This document shows positions 47,773-57,045 of a stretch of DNA of 64,000 nt, piece after piece; position 1 is the first letter of the stretch, and each line of letters begins with the position of its first letter. A program made the translations under genes and the position numbers. Source of the DNA: Alphaproteobacteria bacterium (lineage in GTDB: Bacteria > Pseudomonadota > Alphaproteobacteria > Geminicoccales > Geminicoccaceae); the NCBI GenBank assembly GCA_026990035.1, contig JALSIM010000005.1:1-64000 (forward strand), written 5' to 3'. Under the pieces are notes generated by a model, which saw only the letters and a program-made list of their open reading frames with translations, did not search any database and was not told where the DNA came from.

Positions 47773-48836
47773 GGTCCTTCCTCCCCCGGAGTTGTCGCGG
47801 TTCGTGGTTCGCCGCCGCTGACGCCGGCCGAATCGAAGGTCGCCATGCCGTTGTGGCAGGCGACCGCGGCCCGCAGGATGGCGATCGCCACCGCGGCGCC
47901 GGAGCCCTCGCCCAGCCGCATCCCGAGATCGAGGAGCGGCGTCAACCCCAGATGCTCGAGCAGCAGCCGGTGAGCCGGCTCGGCCGAACGATGGCCGGCC
48001 CGGCAATGGGCGAGACTGTCCGGGTTGGCATTCCGCAGCACGGCGGCCGCGGCGCAGCACACGTAGCCGTCGAGCAGCACCGGCACGCGCCGGTGCCGGG
48101 CGGCGGTGATCGCTCCCGCCATGGCGGCGATTTCCCGGCCGCCCAGTCGGCGCAGCACCTCGAGGGGATCGTCCAGAGCCGCGGCATGGAACCGCAGGGC
48201 CGCTTCGACCACCGCCGCCTTGCGGCGGACCCCCTCCCCGTCGAGACCGGTGCCGGGACCGGTGAAATGGATCGCCGGCCCGCCCAGGAGCGCCGCGGTC
48301 ACGGCCGCGGCGGCGGTGGTGTTGCCGATTCCCATTTCGCCCACGGCCACGAGATCGAAGGGGGCGTCGAGCCTTTCGTATCCGGCGCGGAAGGCGGCGG
48401 CGCATTCCGCTTCCTCCATCGCCGGGGCGGTGGTGAAATCGGCGGTCGGCCGATCCAGCTCGAGCGGCACCACCCGGAGCTCGGCGCCGACGCAGTTCGC
48501 GAGCTGGTTGATGGCCGCACCCCCCGCCGCGAAGTTCGCCACCATCTGGGCCGTCACTTCGGCCGGGAAGGCGGAAACGCCGCGCCGGGTCACCCCGTGA
48601 TTGCCGGCGAAGACGAAGATGGCGACCCGTTCCAGCCGTGGCGCCGGTCGCCCCTGCCAGGCCGCCAGCCATTCCGCCAGCTCCTCGAGGCGGCCGAGAG
48701 CGCCCGGAGGCTTGGTGAGGCGCGACTGATGCGCGCGGGCGGCGGCGGCGGATCCCGCATCAGCCGCGGGCAGCGCCCGCAGCAGGGCGGCGATGTCGTC
48801 GAGGCCGGCAATGGGGGCGGCGGCGGATCGGTTCAC
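47769..48836 (-). CDS. cobT: Nicotinate-nucleotide-dimethylbenzimidazole phosphoribosyltransferase
   Basis: A 355-residue enzyme activating the lower ligand of cobalamin. GTG 48836 is preferred; an upstream TTG would add 14 residues. Signatures are [50 protein letters not shown] and [12 protein letters not shown], the last with the catalytic Glu. It is divergent from cobS, which uses its product. Confidence 0.94.
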   Translation of the reverse strand: MNRSAAAPIAGLDDIAALLRALPAADAGSAAAARAHQSRLTKPPGALGRLEELAEWLAAWQGRPAPRLERVAIFVFAGNHGVTRRGVSAFPAEVTAQMVANFAAGGAAINQLANCVGAELRVVPLELDRPTADFTTAPAMEEAECAAAFRAGYERLDAPFDLVAVGEMGIGNTTAAAAVTAALLGGPAIHFTGPGTGLDGEGVRRKAAVVEAALRFHAAALDDPLEVLRRLGGREIAAMAGAITAARHRRVPVLLDGYVCCAAAAVLRNANPDSLAHCRAGHRSAEPAHRLLLEHLGLTPLLDLGMRLGEGSGAAVAIAILRAAVACHNGMATFDSAGVSGGEPRTATTPGEEGP

Positions 48837-48934
48837 GGCGGCTCCGAGACGGTTGATCGAGCGCTTCGGCGGCGGCAATGTGCCGCCCGCCTTCGGCGCT
48901 GTCGAGGGGGCTGCGAGAAACGGGAGGCGCCGTC

Positions 48935-49684
48935 TTGCTCGATGATCTCAAGGTCGCCTGCGTCTTCCTGACGCGACTGCCGGTGCGCCTTTCCCACGAG
49001 GTGAGCCTGCGGGACCTCGCCGATGCCGTCTACGCCTTTCCGATGGTCGGGCTCCTGGTCGGAGCGGCCGGCGGTCTCGCCTATGCCCTGCTGGGCCAGA
49101 TCGGCCTCGCCGGCCTGCCGGCGGCGGTGCTGGCGGTGATGGTGATGGTGGCGATCACCGGTGGGCTGCACGAGGACGGGCTCGCCGATACCGCCGATGC
49201 GGTGGGTGTCGGCAGCGACCGACAGCGGGCCCTGGAGGTGATGCGGGACAGCCGGATCGGCAGCTACGGCGCCCTCGCTCTCGTCCTCGCCCTGACGGCG
49301 CGGGTCTCCGCCTACGGCCTCTTCTGGGAGCCGGGCTTCTTCCTGCGGGCGGCGATCTGCGCGGCGGCGGTATCCCGGGCCGCCATTCCCGTCGTCATGC
49401 TGCTCCAGCCCAGCGCCCGGAGCCAAGGCCTCGCCGCCAGTGCCGGCCGACCGGAAGCCGGACGGGTCTACGCGGCGGTGGGGATCGCCGTCGCCCTCGC
49501 CCTGCTGCTGCTTTCGGGTGCCGCCTTCAAGGCCCTCGCCGCCGCCGCCCTCGCCGCCGCCGCCGCGGCCTGGTGGCTCGGCCGCCGTTTCGGCGGCTGC
49601 ACCGGCGACACGCTGGGTGCGGTCCAGCAGGCGGCCGAGATCGCCTTCCTGATGGCCCTCGCCACCGAACTCGCGGGTAACTGA
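48935..49684 (+). CDS. cobS: Adenosylcobinamide-GDP ribazoletransferase (cobalamin synthase)
   Basis: A 249-residue integral membrane enzyme joining alpha-ribazole to adenosylcobinamide-GDP. A TTG start at 48935 follows GGGAGG (48922-48927) with good spacing; a longer frame from ATG 48878 lacks a site. Motifs are [26 protein letters not shown] with the metal-binding acids, [13 protein letters not shown] and [14 protein letters not shown]. It has several membrane helices. Confidence 0.94.
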   Translation: MLDDLKVACVFLTRLPVRLSHEVSLRDLADAVYAFPMVGLLVGAAGGLAYALLGQIGLAGLPAAVLAVMVMVAITGGLHEDGLADTADAVGVGSDRQRALEVMRDSRIGSYGALALVLALTARVSAYGLFWEPGFFLRAAICAAAVSRAAIPVVMLLQPSARSQGLAASAGRPEAGRVYAAVGIAVALALLLLSGAAFKALAAAALAAAAAAWWLGRRFGGCTGDTLGAVQQAAEIAFLMALATELAGN

Positions 49685-49700
49685 GCCGCCCGCGCCGGGC

Positions 49701-51104
49701 TCAGGTGACGAGCTTGGCGTCGAACCCGCTCTCGGTCATGCTCAGGAGCGCCCGCTTGTCGCGCAGCCGGGTCTCGAGATGGACGTCCTGGCCCCAGAGC
49801 TCGCGCAGGTAGCCCATGGTCTTCTCGGCGTGGGTCATCTCGAGATCGCGCCCGTCGTGCTCGTGGCGAAGGTAGAGCGCGCGCCTGCCGTGGTAGTCGG
49901 CATCGAGGATGCGGATCACCGGCAGGGTTCCGGTCCCCACCTGGCGGAGGAGCGCCGCTTTCACCTCCTGCCAGTTCTCCTCGTCGGAAACCTTGGTGAC
50001 GACGAGATGTTCACCCCGCGGCCGGTAGGTGAAGAGATCGAGTTCGCGCATCAGATCAAGGGTCAGGAACCGCCGCAGGAAGGAGACGTCGCGCTCGCTC
50101 TCCCGCACCGCGAAGAGCTTCTCGCGGGCCTCCGCGCTGCCCTCGCCGCCGAACCGCCTCTCGATGTCCCGCCAGACCAGGAAACCGATGTGATAGGGAT
50201 TGAGTCCGCCGGGATGTGGACAGATCACCTGGTTGTGACGGACCAGGAACTCGAGGTGGAGGGGCTCGGGAAGGTCGAGGGCGTGCATGATCCGATGGTG
50301 CCAGAAGCTGGCCCAACCCTCGTTCATGATCTTGGTTTCCATCTGCGGGAGGAAGTAGCGGGCCTCCTCGTCGACGATGGTCAGGATGTCCCGCTGCCAT
50401 TCCGCGAGATGGCGGTTGTGGTCGCGGATGAAGAGCAGGATGTCCTCCTCGGGCTCGAGGGGAATGCGATCGAGTTGCGGCTCCTCGGGTCGCGTCGGCG
50501 GATGGAGATGGGCGAACGGATCGGGCCGCGGCCTGGCCCGCTCGATCGCCGTCCGGCGCTGCTCCTCCTCGCTCGCCTTGCGGATGGCGATGTTGCGGCG
50601 GCGGTTGAAGGCCAGCGCGTGGGCGGCGTCCAGCAGCCGCTCGACCGCTTCGGCCCCGATCGAGGGATCCTCGATGTAGCGCCGCACCCGATCGGCCCGG
50701 GCCTTGAAGGAGGCGAGGGTCTGCCGCGGATCGGTGGCCGTCCTGAAGGTGAAGTTGTTCTTGAAGAAATCGTTGTGACCATAAACGTGCGCGATGGTCA
50801 GCACCTGCAGGCAGAGGCTGTTGTCGCGCATCAGGTAGGCGAGACAGGGATCCGAGTTGATGACCATCTCGTAAGGCAGCCCCTGGACCCCGTAATCGTA
50901 CATCGTCTTGATCTGCTCGAAGGCCTTGCCGTAGCTCCAGTGGGGGTAGTGGGCCGGCATCCCGTGATAGGCCATGTAGCCGAGCATCGCCTCCTGATCG
51001 CAGAGCTCGAATTCCTGGGGGAAGCAGTCGAGGCCGAACGCCTCCACCCGTTCGCGGATGCGGGCGTCCCAGGATTCGAGATCGCGCAGGGTCCAGTCGC
51101 TCAT
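49701..51104 (-). CDS. spoVR: SpoVR family protein
   Basis: A 467-residue SpoVR-type protein (E. coli YcgB group). The ATG at 51104 sits behind GGAGGGG. It has GYMAYHGMPAHYPHWSYGKAFEQ, YEMVINSDPCLAYLMRDN, AHVYGHNDFFKNN, KIMNEGWASFWHH and NPYHIGFLVWRDIERRFG. The biochemical activity is unknown. In many proteobacteria it is the third gene of the PrkA - YeaH - SpoVR operon tied to starvation and stress; the same order is seen here. Confidence 0.95.
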   Translation of the reverse strand: MSDWTLRDLESWDARIRERVEAFGLDCFPQEFELCDQEAMLGYMAYHGMPAHYPHWSYGKAFEQIKTMYDYGVQGLPYEMVINSDPCLAYLMRDNSLCLQVLTIAHVYGHNDFFKNNFTFRTATDPRQTLASFKARADRVRRYIEDPSIGAEAVERLLDAAHALAFNRRRNIAIRKASEEEQRRTAIERARPRPDPFAHLHPPTRPEEPQLDRIPLEPEEDILLFIRDHNRHLAEWQRDILTIVDEEARYFLPQMETKIMNEGWASFWHHRIMHALDLPEPLHLEFLVRHNQVICPHPGGLNPYHIGFLVWRDIERRFGGEGSAEAREKLFAVRESERDVSFLRRFLTLDLMRELDLFTYRPRGEHLVVTKVSDEENWQEVKAALLRQVGTGTLPVIRILDADYHGRRALYLRHEHDGRDLEMTHAEKTMGYLRELWGQDVHLETRLRDKRALLSMTESGFDAKLVT

Positions 51105-51162
51105 CTCCCCTCCGCGCCGGCATTCACGTGACAGATGAACTGTTCGAGACGAACGCCTCGGT

Positions 51163-52365
51163 TCACGGCTCATGCACCGGAGTCTTCTCGCGCGACACGA
51201 GGCTCCGGAAGGCGGGCCAGACATCCTCGCGCCGCTCGATCAGGACCGCCTGGAAGTTGTCGGCGTCGAGCTGGCGGAACCGCTCGAGCATCGAGCTTTC
51301 GTAGTAGTGGGAGCCCATCGGCTTGATCTCGCCGTAGCCGAACAGGTTGCAGATCTCACAGAGCTCGGCCGCGGCCCGCATGGCCTCCTCGTTGTCGGAA
51401 TCGAAATTGTCTCCGTCCGAACAGTGGAAGGCGTAGATGTTCCAGAGTTCGGGATGGTGGCGGGCATGGATGATCTCGAGAGCCTTCCGGTAACCGGAGG
51501 AGATCAGGGTGCCGCCGGATTCCCCCTTGTGGAAGAACTCCTCCTCGGTGACCTCCCGCGCCCGGGTGTGATGGGCGACGAACACCACATGGACGTTGTC
51601 GTACCTGGTGCGGACGAACTGGTAGAGGAGAAAGAAGAAGCTCCGTGCCAGGTATTTCTTGAGACGGTCCATGGACCCCGAGGTGTCCATGATGCACACC
51701 ACCACCGCATTGCTTTCCTCGCGGATGTCGGGCTTGAGGCGGCGATAGACCAGATCGCGGTTGTGGAAGGGAAAGCGCTCTTCCGCCTCCCCCAGGGACG
51801 GCGGCTGCAGCGCGTTCGACGCCACCGTGCCGGTGGCGACCTTGCGGCGGATGCGGGCGCGGGCGGTCCGCTTGCGGTCGAGATGGACGCGCACCCCCTG
51901 CCGCCGGTAGCCTTTCCGCCTGGTGGTCCGTTCGGCGGCCAGCTCGCGCAGGAACTTGCGCTCCATGTCGGGCAGTTCGAGATCCTCGAACATGATGTCG
52001 ACGAGTTCGTCGAGGGTGATCTCGGTCTCGTAGAAATCCTCTCCCGGGGCGTTGCCGGCCCTGCCCGGGCCGGCCTGTCCCTTGCCTCCGCTCCGGCCGA
52101 CGATCTGGCCCGGTCTGGTGTCGCCCTTCCCGGTTCCCACCCCGCCCTCGTTGTCCCCGTAGACGAAGCGGTATTCGCGGATGCCGCGGATCGGCACCTT
52201 GATGACCCGATCGCGGGTGCGGCCGATGATGCTCTCCTCGGCGATGATGTCGGCGATGTTCTCGCGCAGCGACCGTCGGAGCTTCTCGCGGTGCCGCTGG
52301 CGATCGCCGGCACTCCGGTCGGAGCGCAGGGCGTCGCTTTCGGAATAGGGCCGGAACACCGTCAT
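51163..52365 (-). CDS. yeaH: YeaH/YhbH family (DUF444) protein
   Basis: A 400-residue protein with a helical, Arg-rich N-terminal half containing a Gly/Arg linker (about 75-110) and a von Willebrand A-type domain. The metal site is DTSGSMD (MIDAS), preceded by VVVCIM and followed by HHTRAREVTEEEFF and GTLISSGYRKALEI. It is the known partner of the PrkA kinase. It lies 40 nt after prkA and 59 nt before spoVR. Confidence 0.95.
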   Translation of the reverse strand: MTVFRPYSESDALRSDRSAGDRQRHREKLRRSLRENIADIIAEESIIGRTRDRVIKVPIRGIREYRFVYGDNEGGVGTGKGDTRPGQIVGRSGGKGQAGPGRAGNAPGEDFYETEITLDELVDIMFEDLELPDMERKFLRELAAERTTRRKGYRRQGVRVHLDRKRTARARIRRKVATGTVASNALQPPSLGEAEERFPFHNRDLVYRRLKPDIREESNAVVVCIMDTSGSMDRLKKYLARSFFFLLYQFVRTRYDNVHVVFVAHHTRAREVTEEEFFHKGESGGTLISSGYRKALEIIHARHHPELWNIYAFHCSDGDNFDSDNEEAMRAAAELCEICNLFGYGEIKPMGSHYYESSMLERFRQLDADNFQAVLIERREDVWPAFRSLVSREKTPVHEP

Positions 52366-52404
52366 GGCCGCGCCGCGTGCCGTCCCGGAACGCGGACGGT
52401 CATC

Positions 52405-54336
52405 TCAATCCTTCCACAGATGGTTGGCGGCGTATTTGAGGATCGTGTCGATGCTCTCCTCGCTGTAGCCCTGGGCCAGGAGGTTCTCGACCATGGTGTC
52501 GTACTTCTGGCGCTGTTCGGCGTCGCGGGTCCGGGCCTTGGTGATGATGCGGCTGATCTCCCGGACCGAGTGCATGAGCTTCTTCTCGATCGCCTCCTTC
52601 AGGGGCTCGTAGGATTCGTAGGAGATCTTCTCGCCGCGCCGGCTGGCCGACCAGAGATAGGCGATCACTTCCTGACGGAATCCGTCGGCGGCGGGGCCGA
52701 TGATCGCGATCTGTTCCTCGATCGATTTGAGGAAGCTCTCGTCCGGCTGCATCTCGTCGCCGGTCACCGGATCCTTGACCTTGCTCCGGGTCACGTAGGC
52801 CTCGGCATGGTCGAGATAGTTGTGGAAGAGAGTCTCGGCCTGATCCTTGAAGGAGTAGACGAAGGCCTTGGTGATGTCCTTCTCGAGCATCTCCAGATAG
52901 GCCTTGTGCAGGGTGTCGCGAAGGAACTCCAGATACTGCTTCTTCACGTCTTCGGCGAGATCCGCCTCGCGGACCATCTGGATCAGGGCCTCGCGGACGT
53001 TGATGGGATGGATCACGCCGCCGTGCTGGGTCAGGGCGGTGTCCAGCGCCTTCATGATGAAGCGGGTCGAAATCCCGAACATGCCTTCCCGCCGGGCGTC
53101 CTCCGCGAGCTCCTGGGCGGTGAGCTTCTTGGGCCGGCCCTTTTCCAGCACCTCCTCCCCGTTGTAGATCCTGAGCTTGGTCATGGGATCGCATTTCGGG
53201 GTCGGCTCGAGCCGGGAGAGGATCGCGAACATGGAGGCGATCTCGAGGGTGTGGGGAGCGATCTTGGCGTCGAAGCGCGAGCGCTCGAGGAACTTGCGGT
53301 AGATCTTCACCTCCTCGGAGAGGCGCAGATTGTAGGGCACCTTGATCACGACGATGCGATCGAGGATCGCCTCGTTGGTGTGGTCGGCCTTGAACTTCTG
53401 CCATTCGGCCTCGTTGCTGTGGGCGACGATGCAGCAATCCACGTAGATGGTCCCGTGACGCCCCGGCGCGGGGACGAACTTCTCCTGGGTGGCGGTGATC
53501 ATCGTGTGCAGATATTCGGTCTCGTTCTTGAACACCTCGATGAACTCGACGAGACCGCGGTTGCCGACGTTGAAGGCGCCGTTGAGCTCCAGCACCCGGG
53601 GATCGCTTTCCGAATAGCGGTCGAGCTTGGAGATGTCCTCGGAGCCGATCAGGACCGAGGTGTCCTGATTGTTGGGATCGACCGGCGGTACCACGCCGAT
53701 GCCGCGCCGCGCCCGGCTGCTGAAGCTCACCGTATGGACCGGCACGGTCTCGTACCGGCCCTCGTATTCGTGCTCAAGCCGCCAGCGGCAGACGGGACAG
53801 AGATCGCCCTCGATCCGCACCCCGAGCATCTCCTCGAAGGCCGGCCGCAGATGCCGCGGAATCAGATGCAGCGGCTGCTCGCGCATCGGGCAGCCCTCGA
53901 TGGCATGGATCGGATCGAGCTCCTCGAGCCCCCGCTTGAGACGTTCGACGAGAGAGCTCTTGCCCGAGCCCACCGGCCCCATGAGATAGAGAACCTGGCG
54001 GCTTTCCTCGCCGCCCATCGCCGCCGAATGGAAGTAGCGGACGATCTTCTCCAGCGTCGCCTCCATGCCGAAGAATTCGTCCTTGAAGAACCCGTAGACC
54101 TTGACCGGGCGCTCGCCGAACAGGCGCTGGATCCGCGGATCGTTCTCGCGATCGAGCTCGCCGACGCCGGCGGCGAGGATCATCTCGTAGACCCGCTTGT
54201 GGGCGAGATCGGCGAGGCTCGGATCGGCCTTGACCAGCTCCAGATACTCGAGAAGGGTCCCGCGCCACTGCTTGCGGCGACGTTCGTTGCGATCCTGTTC
54301 GATCAGCGTCGCGAATTCGGTCGATCCATCCGGCAT
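52405..54336 (-). CDS. prkA: PrkA family serine protein kinase
   Basis: A 643-residue AAA+/kinase protein of the PrkA (YeaG) group. The start at 54336 gives the standard length. The P-loop is LYLMGPVGSGKSSL (about 117-129). Conserved stretches include YGFFKDEFFGME, CPVCRWRLEHEY, GSEDISKLDRYSE, NGAFNVGNRGLVEFIEVFK and the C-terminal kinase domain ending ILKYAANHLWKD. It regulates the starvation response in enterobacteria. It is the first gene of a three-gene operon; a promoter candidate lies upstream. Confidence 0.96.
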   Translation of the reverse strand: MPDGSTEFATLIEQDRNERRRKQWRGTLLEYLELVKADPSLADLAHKRVYEMILAAGVGELDRENDPRIQRLFGERPVKVYGFFKDEFFGMEATLEKIVRYFHSAAMGGEESRQVLYLMGPVGSGKSSLVERLKRGLEELDPIHAIEGCPMREQPLHLIPRHLRPAFEEMLGVRIEGDLCPVCRWRLEHEYEGRYETVPVHTVSFSSRARRGIGVVPPVDPNNQDTSVLIGSEDISKLDRYSESDPRVLELNGAFNVGNRGLVEFIEVFKNETEYLHTMITATQEKFVPAPGRHGTIYVDCCIVAHSNEAEWQKFKADHTNEAILDRIVVIKVPYNLRLSEEVKIYRKFLERSRFDAKIAPHTLEIASMFAILSRLEPTPKCDPMTKLRIYNGEEVLEKGRPKKLTAQELAEDARREGMFGISTRFIMKALDTALTQHGGVIHPINVREALIQMVREADLAEDVKKQYLEFLRDTLHKAYLEMLEKDITKAFVYSFKDQAETLFHNYLDHAEAYVTRSKVKDPVTGDEMQPDESFLKSIEEQIAIIGPAADGFRQEVIAYLWSASRRGEKISYESYEPLKEAIEKKLMHSVREISRIITKARTRDAEQRQKYDTMVENLLAQGYSEESIDTILKYAANHLWKD

Positions 54337-54413
54337 GAGCTGCAACCCCGCTGCTGGTCCCGTGCGCCGACGGCGGCCTTCGCTCCCGGCCTGGCCACAG
54401 GTGTGGCTTTCGG

Positions 54414-54443
54414 GTATTAGATCATGAAATTCTCCGATTGAAA
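54414..54443 (-). promoter_or_regulatory. Candidate promoter of prkA-yeaH-spoVR
   Basis: On the minus strand TTTCAA (54443-54438) and TAATAC (54419-54414) are separated by 18 nt, a reasonable -35/-10 pair. The transcript would start near 54407 and leave about 70 nt before the prkA start codon. I found no sigma-54 GG/GC pair. Confidence 0.4.
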
Positions 54444-54526
54444 AGAGTATTCGTGAATGGTTTCGGAACGGAACTAACGAATGTTCTCCAGAAACGATCG
54501 GCGTTTCCCAGGAGAATTGAAGCATG

Positions 54527-54554
54527 CTACGTGGATATACGTAGACAATATTGT
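54527..54554. promoter_or_regulatory. Two adjacent palindromes upstream of prkA
   Basis: CTACGT (54527-54532) and ACGTAG (54539-54544) form a perfect inverted repeat with a 6-nt spacer. It is directly followed by the perfect 10-bp palindrome ACAATATTGT (54545-54554). The pair lies about 85 nt upstream of the promoter candidate, a typical activator position. The regulator is unknown. Confidence 0.45.
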
Positions 54555-54844
54555 AGAAGACATGACGCCGCGCCCGCGAACCGCGCGGCTTCCCGAACCA
54601 TTTTGTTTCAAGTATTATTTTCCAGGCGACCCGGGGTGTCGCGAAACCTCCGCTGCGAGGCTGCGGAATCCGCCGGACACCCGCGGCATGTTCATGCCCG
54701 ACCTCGGCGAAGACTCGTCGCCGTTCTCCGTTCAATCCTATGCTTGGCGAGGCCGGCGTCAACCGTTGCCGGTGCGGCCGTGCGGCAATCCCGCCGGTCG
54801 CCCGCGGCGCGACCCGGCGCCCCTGTTTCGGGCGACCCGGTGTC

Positions 54845-56104
54845 TCAGGCGACCCGGGCGAGCTCGCTGCGGAGCTCGCGGCGCACCCGGTGGATGGTGC
54901 GCGTGGCCGCCTCGCCGCTCCGCGCCAGGGTGGGAACGACCAGCGGCGGCGGCCGGCCCGGCAGCGCCGCGAGGACCGCCGTCAGGCGGGCCGCCATCGC
55001 CGCCAGGGTCTCGCCGCGGGCCATGGCCGGAACGCCGACGAAACCGCCGCCCACCCGGGCGAGGAAATCGGCCGCCCGGCAGTGTTCGCGCATCAGGCGA
55101 CCGGCCGCGCGCAGCAGCCGGTTGCCGGCCGCGAAGCCTTCCTCGCGGTTGATCCGCTCGAGCGCCGGCAGCCCGATCGCCAGCAGCGGCGTCTCGCCCC
55201 CCACGGCGTCGAGATAACTCGCGAGATAGGCGAAGTTGCCGAGCCCGGTCAACGAGTCCCGGGCGAGCGCGTGCCGCTCCGCCTCGGGAAGGCCGCGCAG
55301 GCGGCGGCGGGCGCGGGCCATGGCGATCCAGAAGCCCAGATGCATGCGCAATCGCAGGGGATCGCCCTGCGGCGCGATCACCGGTCGCCCTTCGCCGTCG
55401 ACGGTCCCGATGGTGACGGTTTCGTCCTCCTCCCGTGTCACGGCCGTCGCCAGCAGGATGCCGTCGCCCGGGAGCCGCGGGAGCAGGCCGGCGGTGTCGC
55501 CCGGTCGGGTGCGGATCACGAGGTCGAAACCGTCGATCGCGGCGCCGTGGGATTGCCGGCCGTAGGCGATCCGCGCCCGACCGACGGCGCGGGCGATTTC
55601 CACCTGCTCCTCGGAGGCCGGTCCCAGGAGCAGCAGCGACGGTGGGGCTTCGGGTGGTGCATCGGTCGGCGGTCCCTCCTCGGCGAAGGCTTCGAGAAGC
55701 TGGAGCCGGCCGATCAGCTCGCGGCGGAGGAGACCGAGTTCGGCGGCGCGACCGACCACCCCGGCGACGCTCTCGGGCGCGAGACCGTCGTGCAGCAGCT
55801 CGCAGCAGCCGAGGGCGAGGCCGCGGGAGAGCATCAACGGTCCCTCCTCCGGCGCATGGCCCAGAAGCGGCGGCCTGTAGCCTCGCCAGCTCGCGGTGAG
55901 ACGGGCCACCGGCCCGGCGAGATCCGGGCCGAGGGCGAGGATCACCGCGTCGGGAGCGGGGTCCGCGGGCAGGGCGGCGCGCACGCAGCGCACCGTCTCC
56001 AGCCGCCAGTCCCGCAACACCGCCTCGAGATGCCCGAGCTCGCCGGGTTCCCCTTCGAGAAGCCAGATCCTGGCGGATCCCCGTCCGCTCGGTGCTGCCG
56101 GCAC
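54845..56104 (-). CDS. REC-REC-GGDEF protein with dead active site, intact I-site (PopA-like)
   Basis: A 419-residue protein with two receiver-like domains (about 10-125 and 155-265) and a GGDEF domain from DSLTGLGNF (283). The receivers lack a clear phospho-acceptor Asp; the first has DAVILALG where it would be expected. The GGDEF motif is GGGFV (352-356), so synthesis is not expected. The inhibitory site RAAD (343-346) lies exactly five residues before it and is intact. This is the design of PopA, a cyclic di-GMP receptor controlling cell-cycle proteolysis in Caulobacter, and of PleD without activity. The start is GTG 56104 with GGAGGG close upstream; a TTG at 56116 is possible. Confidence 0.75.
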   Translation of the reverse strand: MPAAPSGRGSARIWLLEGEPGELGHLEAVLRDWRLETVRCVRAALPADPAPDAVILALGPDLAGPVARLTASWRGYRPPLLGHAPEEGPLMLSRGLALGCCELLHDGLAPESVAGVVGRAAELGLLRRELIGRLQLLEAFAEEGPPTDAPPEAPPSLLLLGPASEEQVEIARAVGRARIAYGRQSHGAAIDGFDLVIRTRPGDTAGLLPRLPGDGILLATAVTREEDETVTIGTVDGEGRPVIAPQGDPLRLRMHLGFWIAMARARRRLRGLPEAERHALARDSLTGLGNFAYLASYLDAVGGETPLLAIGLPALERINREEGFAAGNRLLRAAGRLMREHCRAADFLARVGGGFVGVPAMARGETLAAMAARLTAVLAALPGRPPPLVVPTLARSGEAATRTIHRVRRELRSELARVA

Positions 56105-56196
56105 GCCACCCTCCAACGCCAGATCCCATGGGGAGGATAGCGCCCCTTCCTTAACCGCCGGTTAACGCTGATCGGCGGCCGCGTGCCGACGGCGGT

Positions 56197-56826
56197 TCAG
56201 CGGGTTCCGTAGATCCGGTCGCCGGCGTCGCCGAGGCCGGGCAGGATGTAGCCGTGATCGTCGAGACTGCGGTCCACCGCGGCGGTGAAGATCGGCACGT
56301 CGGGATGCGCCTCGTGGAAATGGGCGATCCCTTCGGGCGCCGCCAGCAGACAGGCGAAGCGCAGGTCGGTGGCCCCGTCGCGCTTGAGCCGGGCGATCGC
56401 CGCGACCGCCGAATTGCCGGTGGCGAGCATCGGATCGACGACGATCAGCGGGCGCTCGGCAATATCCTGCGGCACCTTGTAGTAATACTCCACCGCCTCC
56501 AGGGTCGCGGGATCGCGGTAGATCCCGACATGGCCGACCCGCGCGCTCGGCAGCAGGTCCAGCATGCCGTCGAGGAGGCCGTTGCCGGCCCGCAGGATGG
56601 TCACGATGCAGAGCTTCTTACCGGCGAGAACCCGGGCCTCGGTCTCCATCAGCGGCGTTTCCACCGAAACCGTGGCGAGGGGCAGATCCCGGGTGATCTC
56701 GTAGCCCAGCAGCATCGCCACCTCCCGGACCAGCCGTCGGAACTCGGCGGTCGGGGTCTCCTTGCGGCGCATCAGGGTGAGCTTGTGCTGCACGAGCGGA
56801 TGATCGACGATGGTGACCGAAGGCAT
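56197..56826 (-). CDS. upp: Uracil phosphoribosyltransferase
   Basis: A 209-residue salvage enzyme converting uracil and PRPP to UMP. It starts at 56826 with [20 protein letters not shown], the standard N-terminus, and has [13 protein letters not shown], the PRPP loop [12 protein letters not shown] and the C-terminal [10 protein letters not shown] uracil-binding segment. A longer open frame upstream is not used. Confidence 0.97.
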   Translation of the reverse strand: MPSVTIVDHPLVQHKLTLMRRKETPTAEFRRLVREVAMLLGYEITRDLPLATVSVETPLMETEARVLAGKKLCIVTILRAGNGLLDGMLDLLPSARVGHVGIYRDPATLEAVEYYYKVPQDIAERPLIVVDPMLATGNSAVAAIARLKRDGATDLRFACLLAAPEGIAHFHEAHPDVPIFTAAVDRSLDDHGYILPGLGDAGDRIYGTR

Positions 56827-57045
56827 CGGCGCGAACTCCCTGCAGGCTGTCGGCGGCAGGGTTAGAACGCGGCCCGCGGCTTGGCAATGCGGCGCCGGCG
56901 GCGGCCGGATCGCGCCATCGCGCGCGACATCCGCGACCCCACCGGAGACGCCCGCGGGCTGGACAAGCGACGGCTTTCCGCCTTTCTGGCCGCGGTCGCC
57001 CGAACGGGGCCGATCCGCGTGTGTCATCAGGGGGAGCATCGCATC

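Larger units (their letters stand above)
54337..54844. other. AT-rich intergenic region ahead of prkA operon
   Basis: About 500 nt with no supported gene. The part 54410-54650 is the most AT-rich stretch after the left end. It holds a sigma-70-type promoter candidate for prkA and two adjacent palindromes, listed separately. The remaining GC-rich part up to 54844 shows nothing I can name. Confidence 0.5.

Noticed and set aside
51172-54420. Open frame of over 1,000 codons opposite yeaH and prkA
   Set aside because: Antisense shadow; all recognisable motifs belong to the minus strand.
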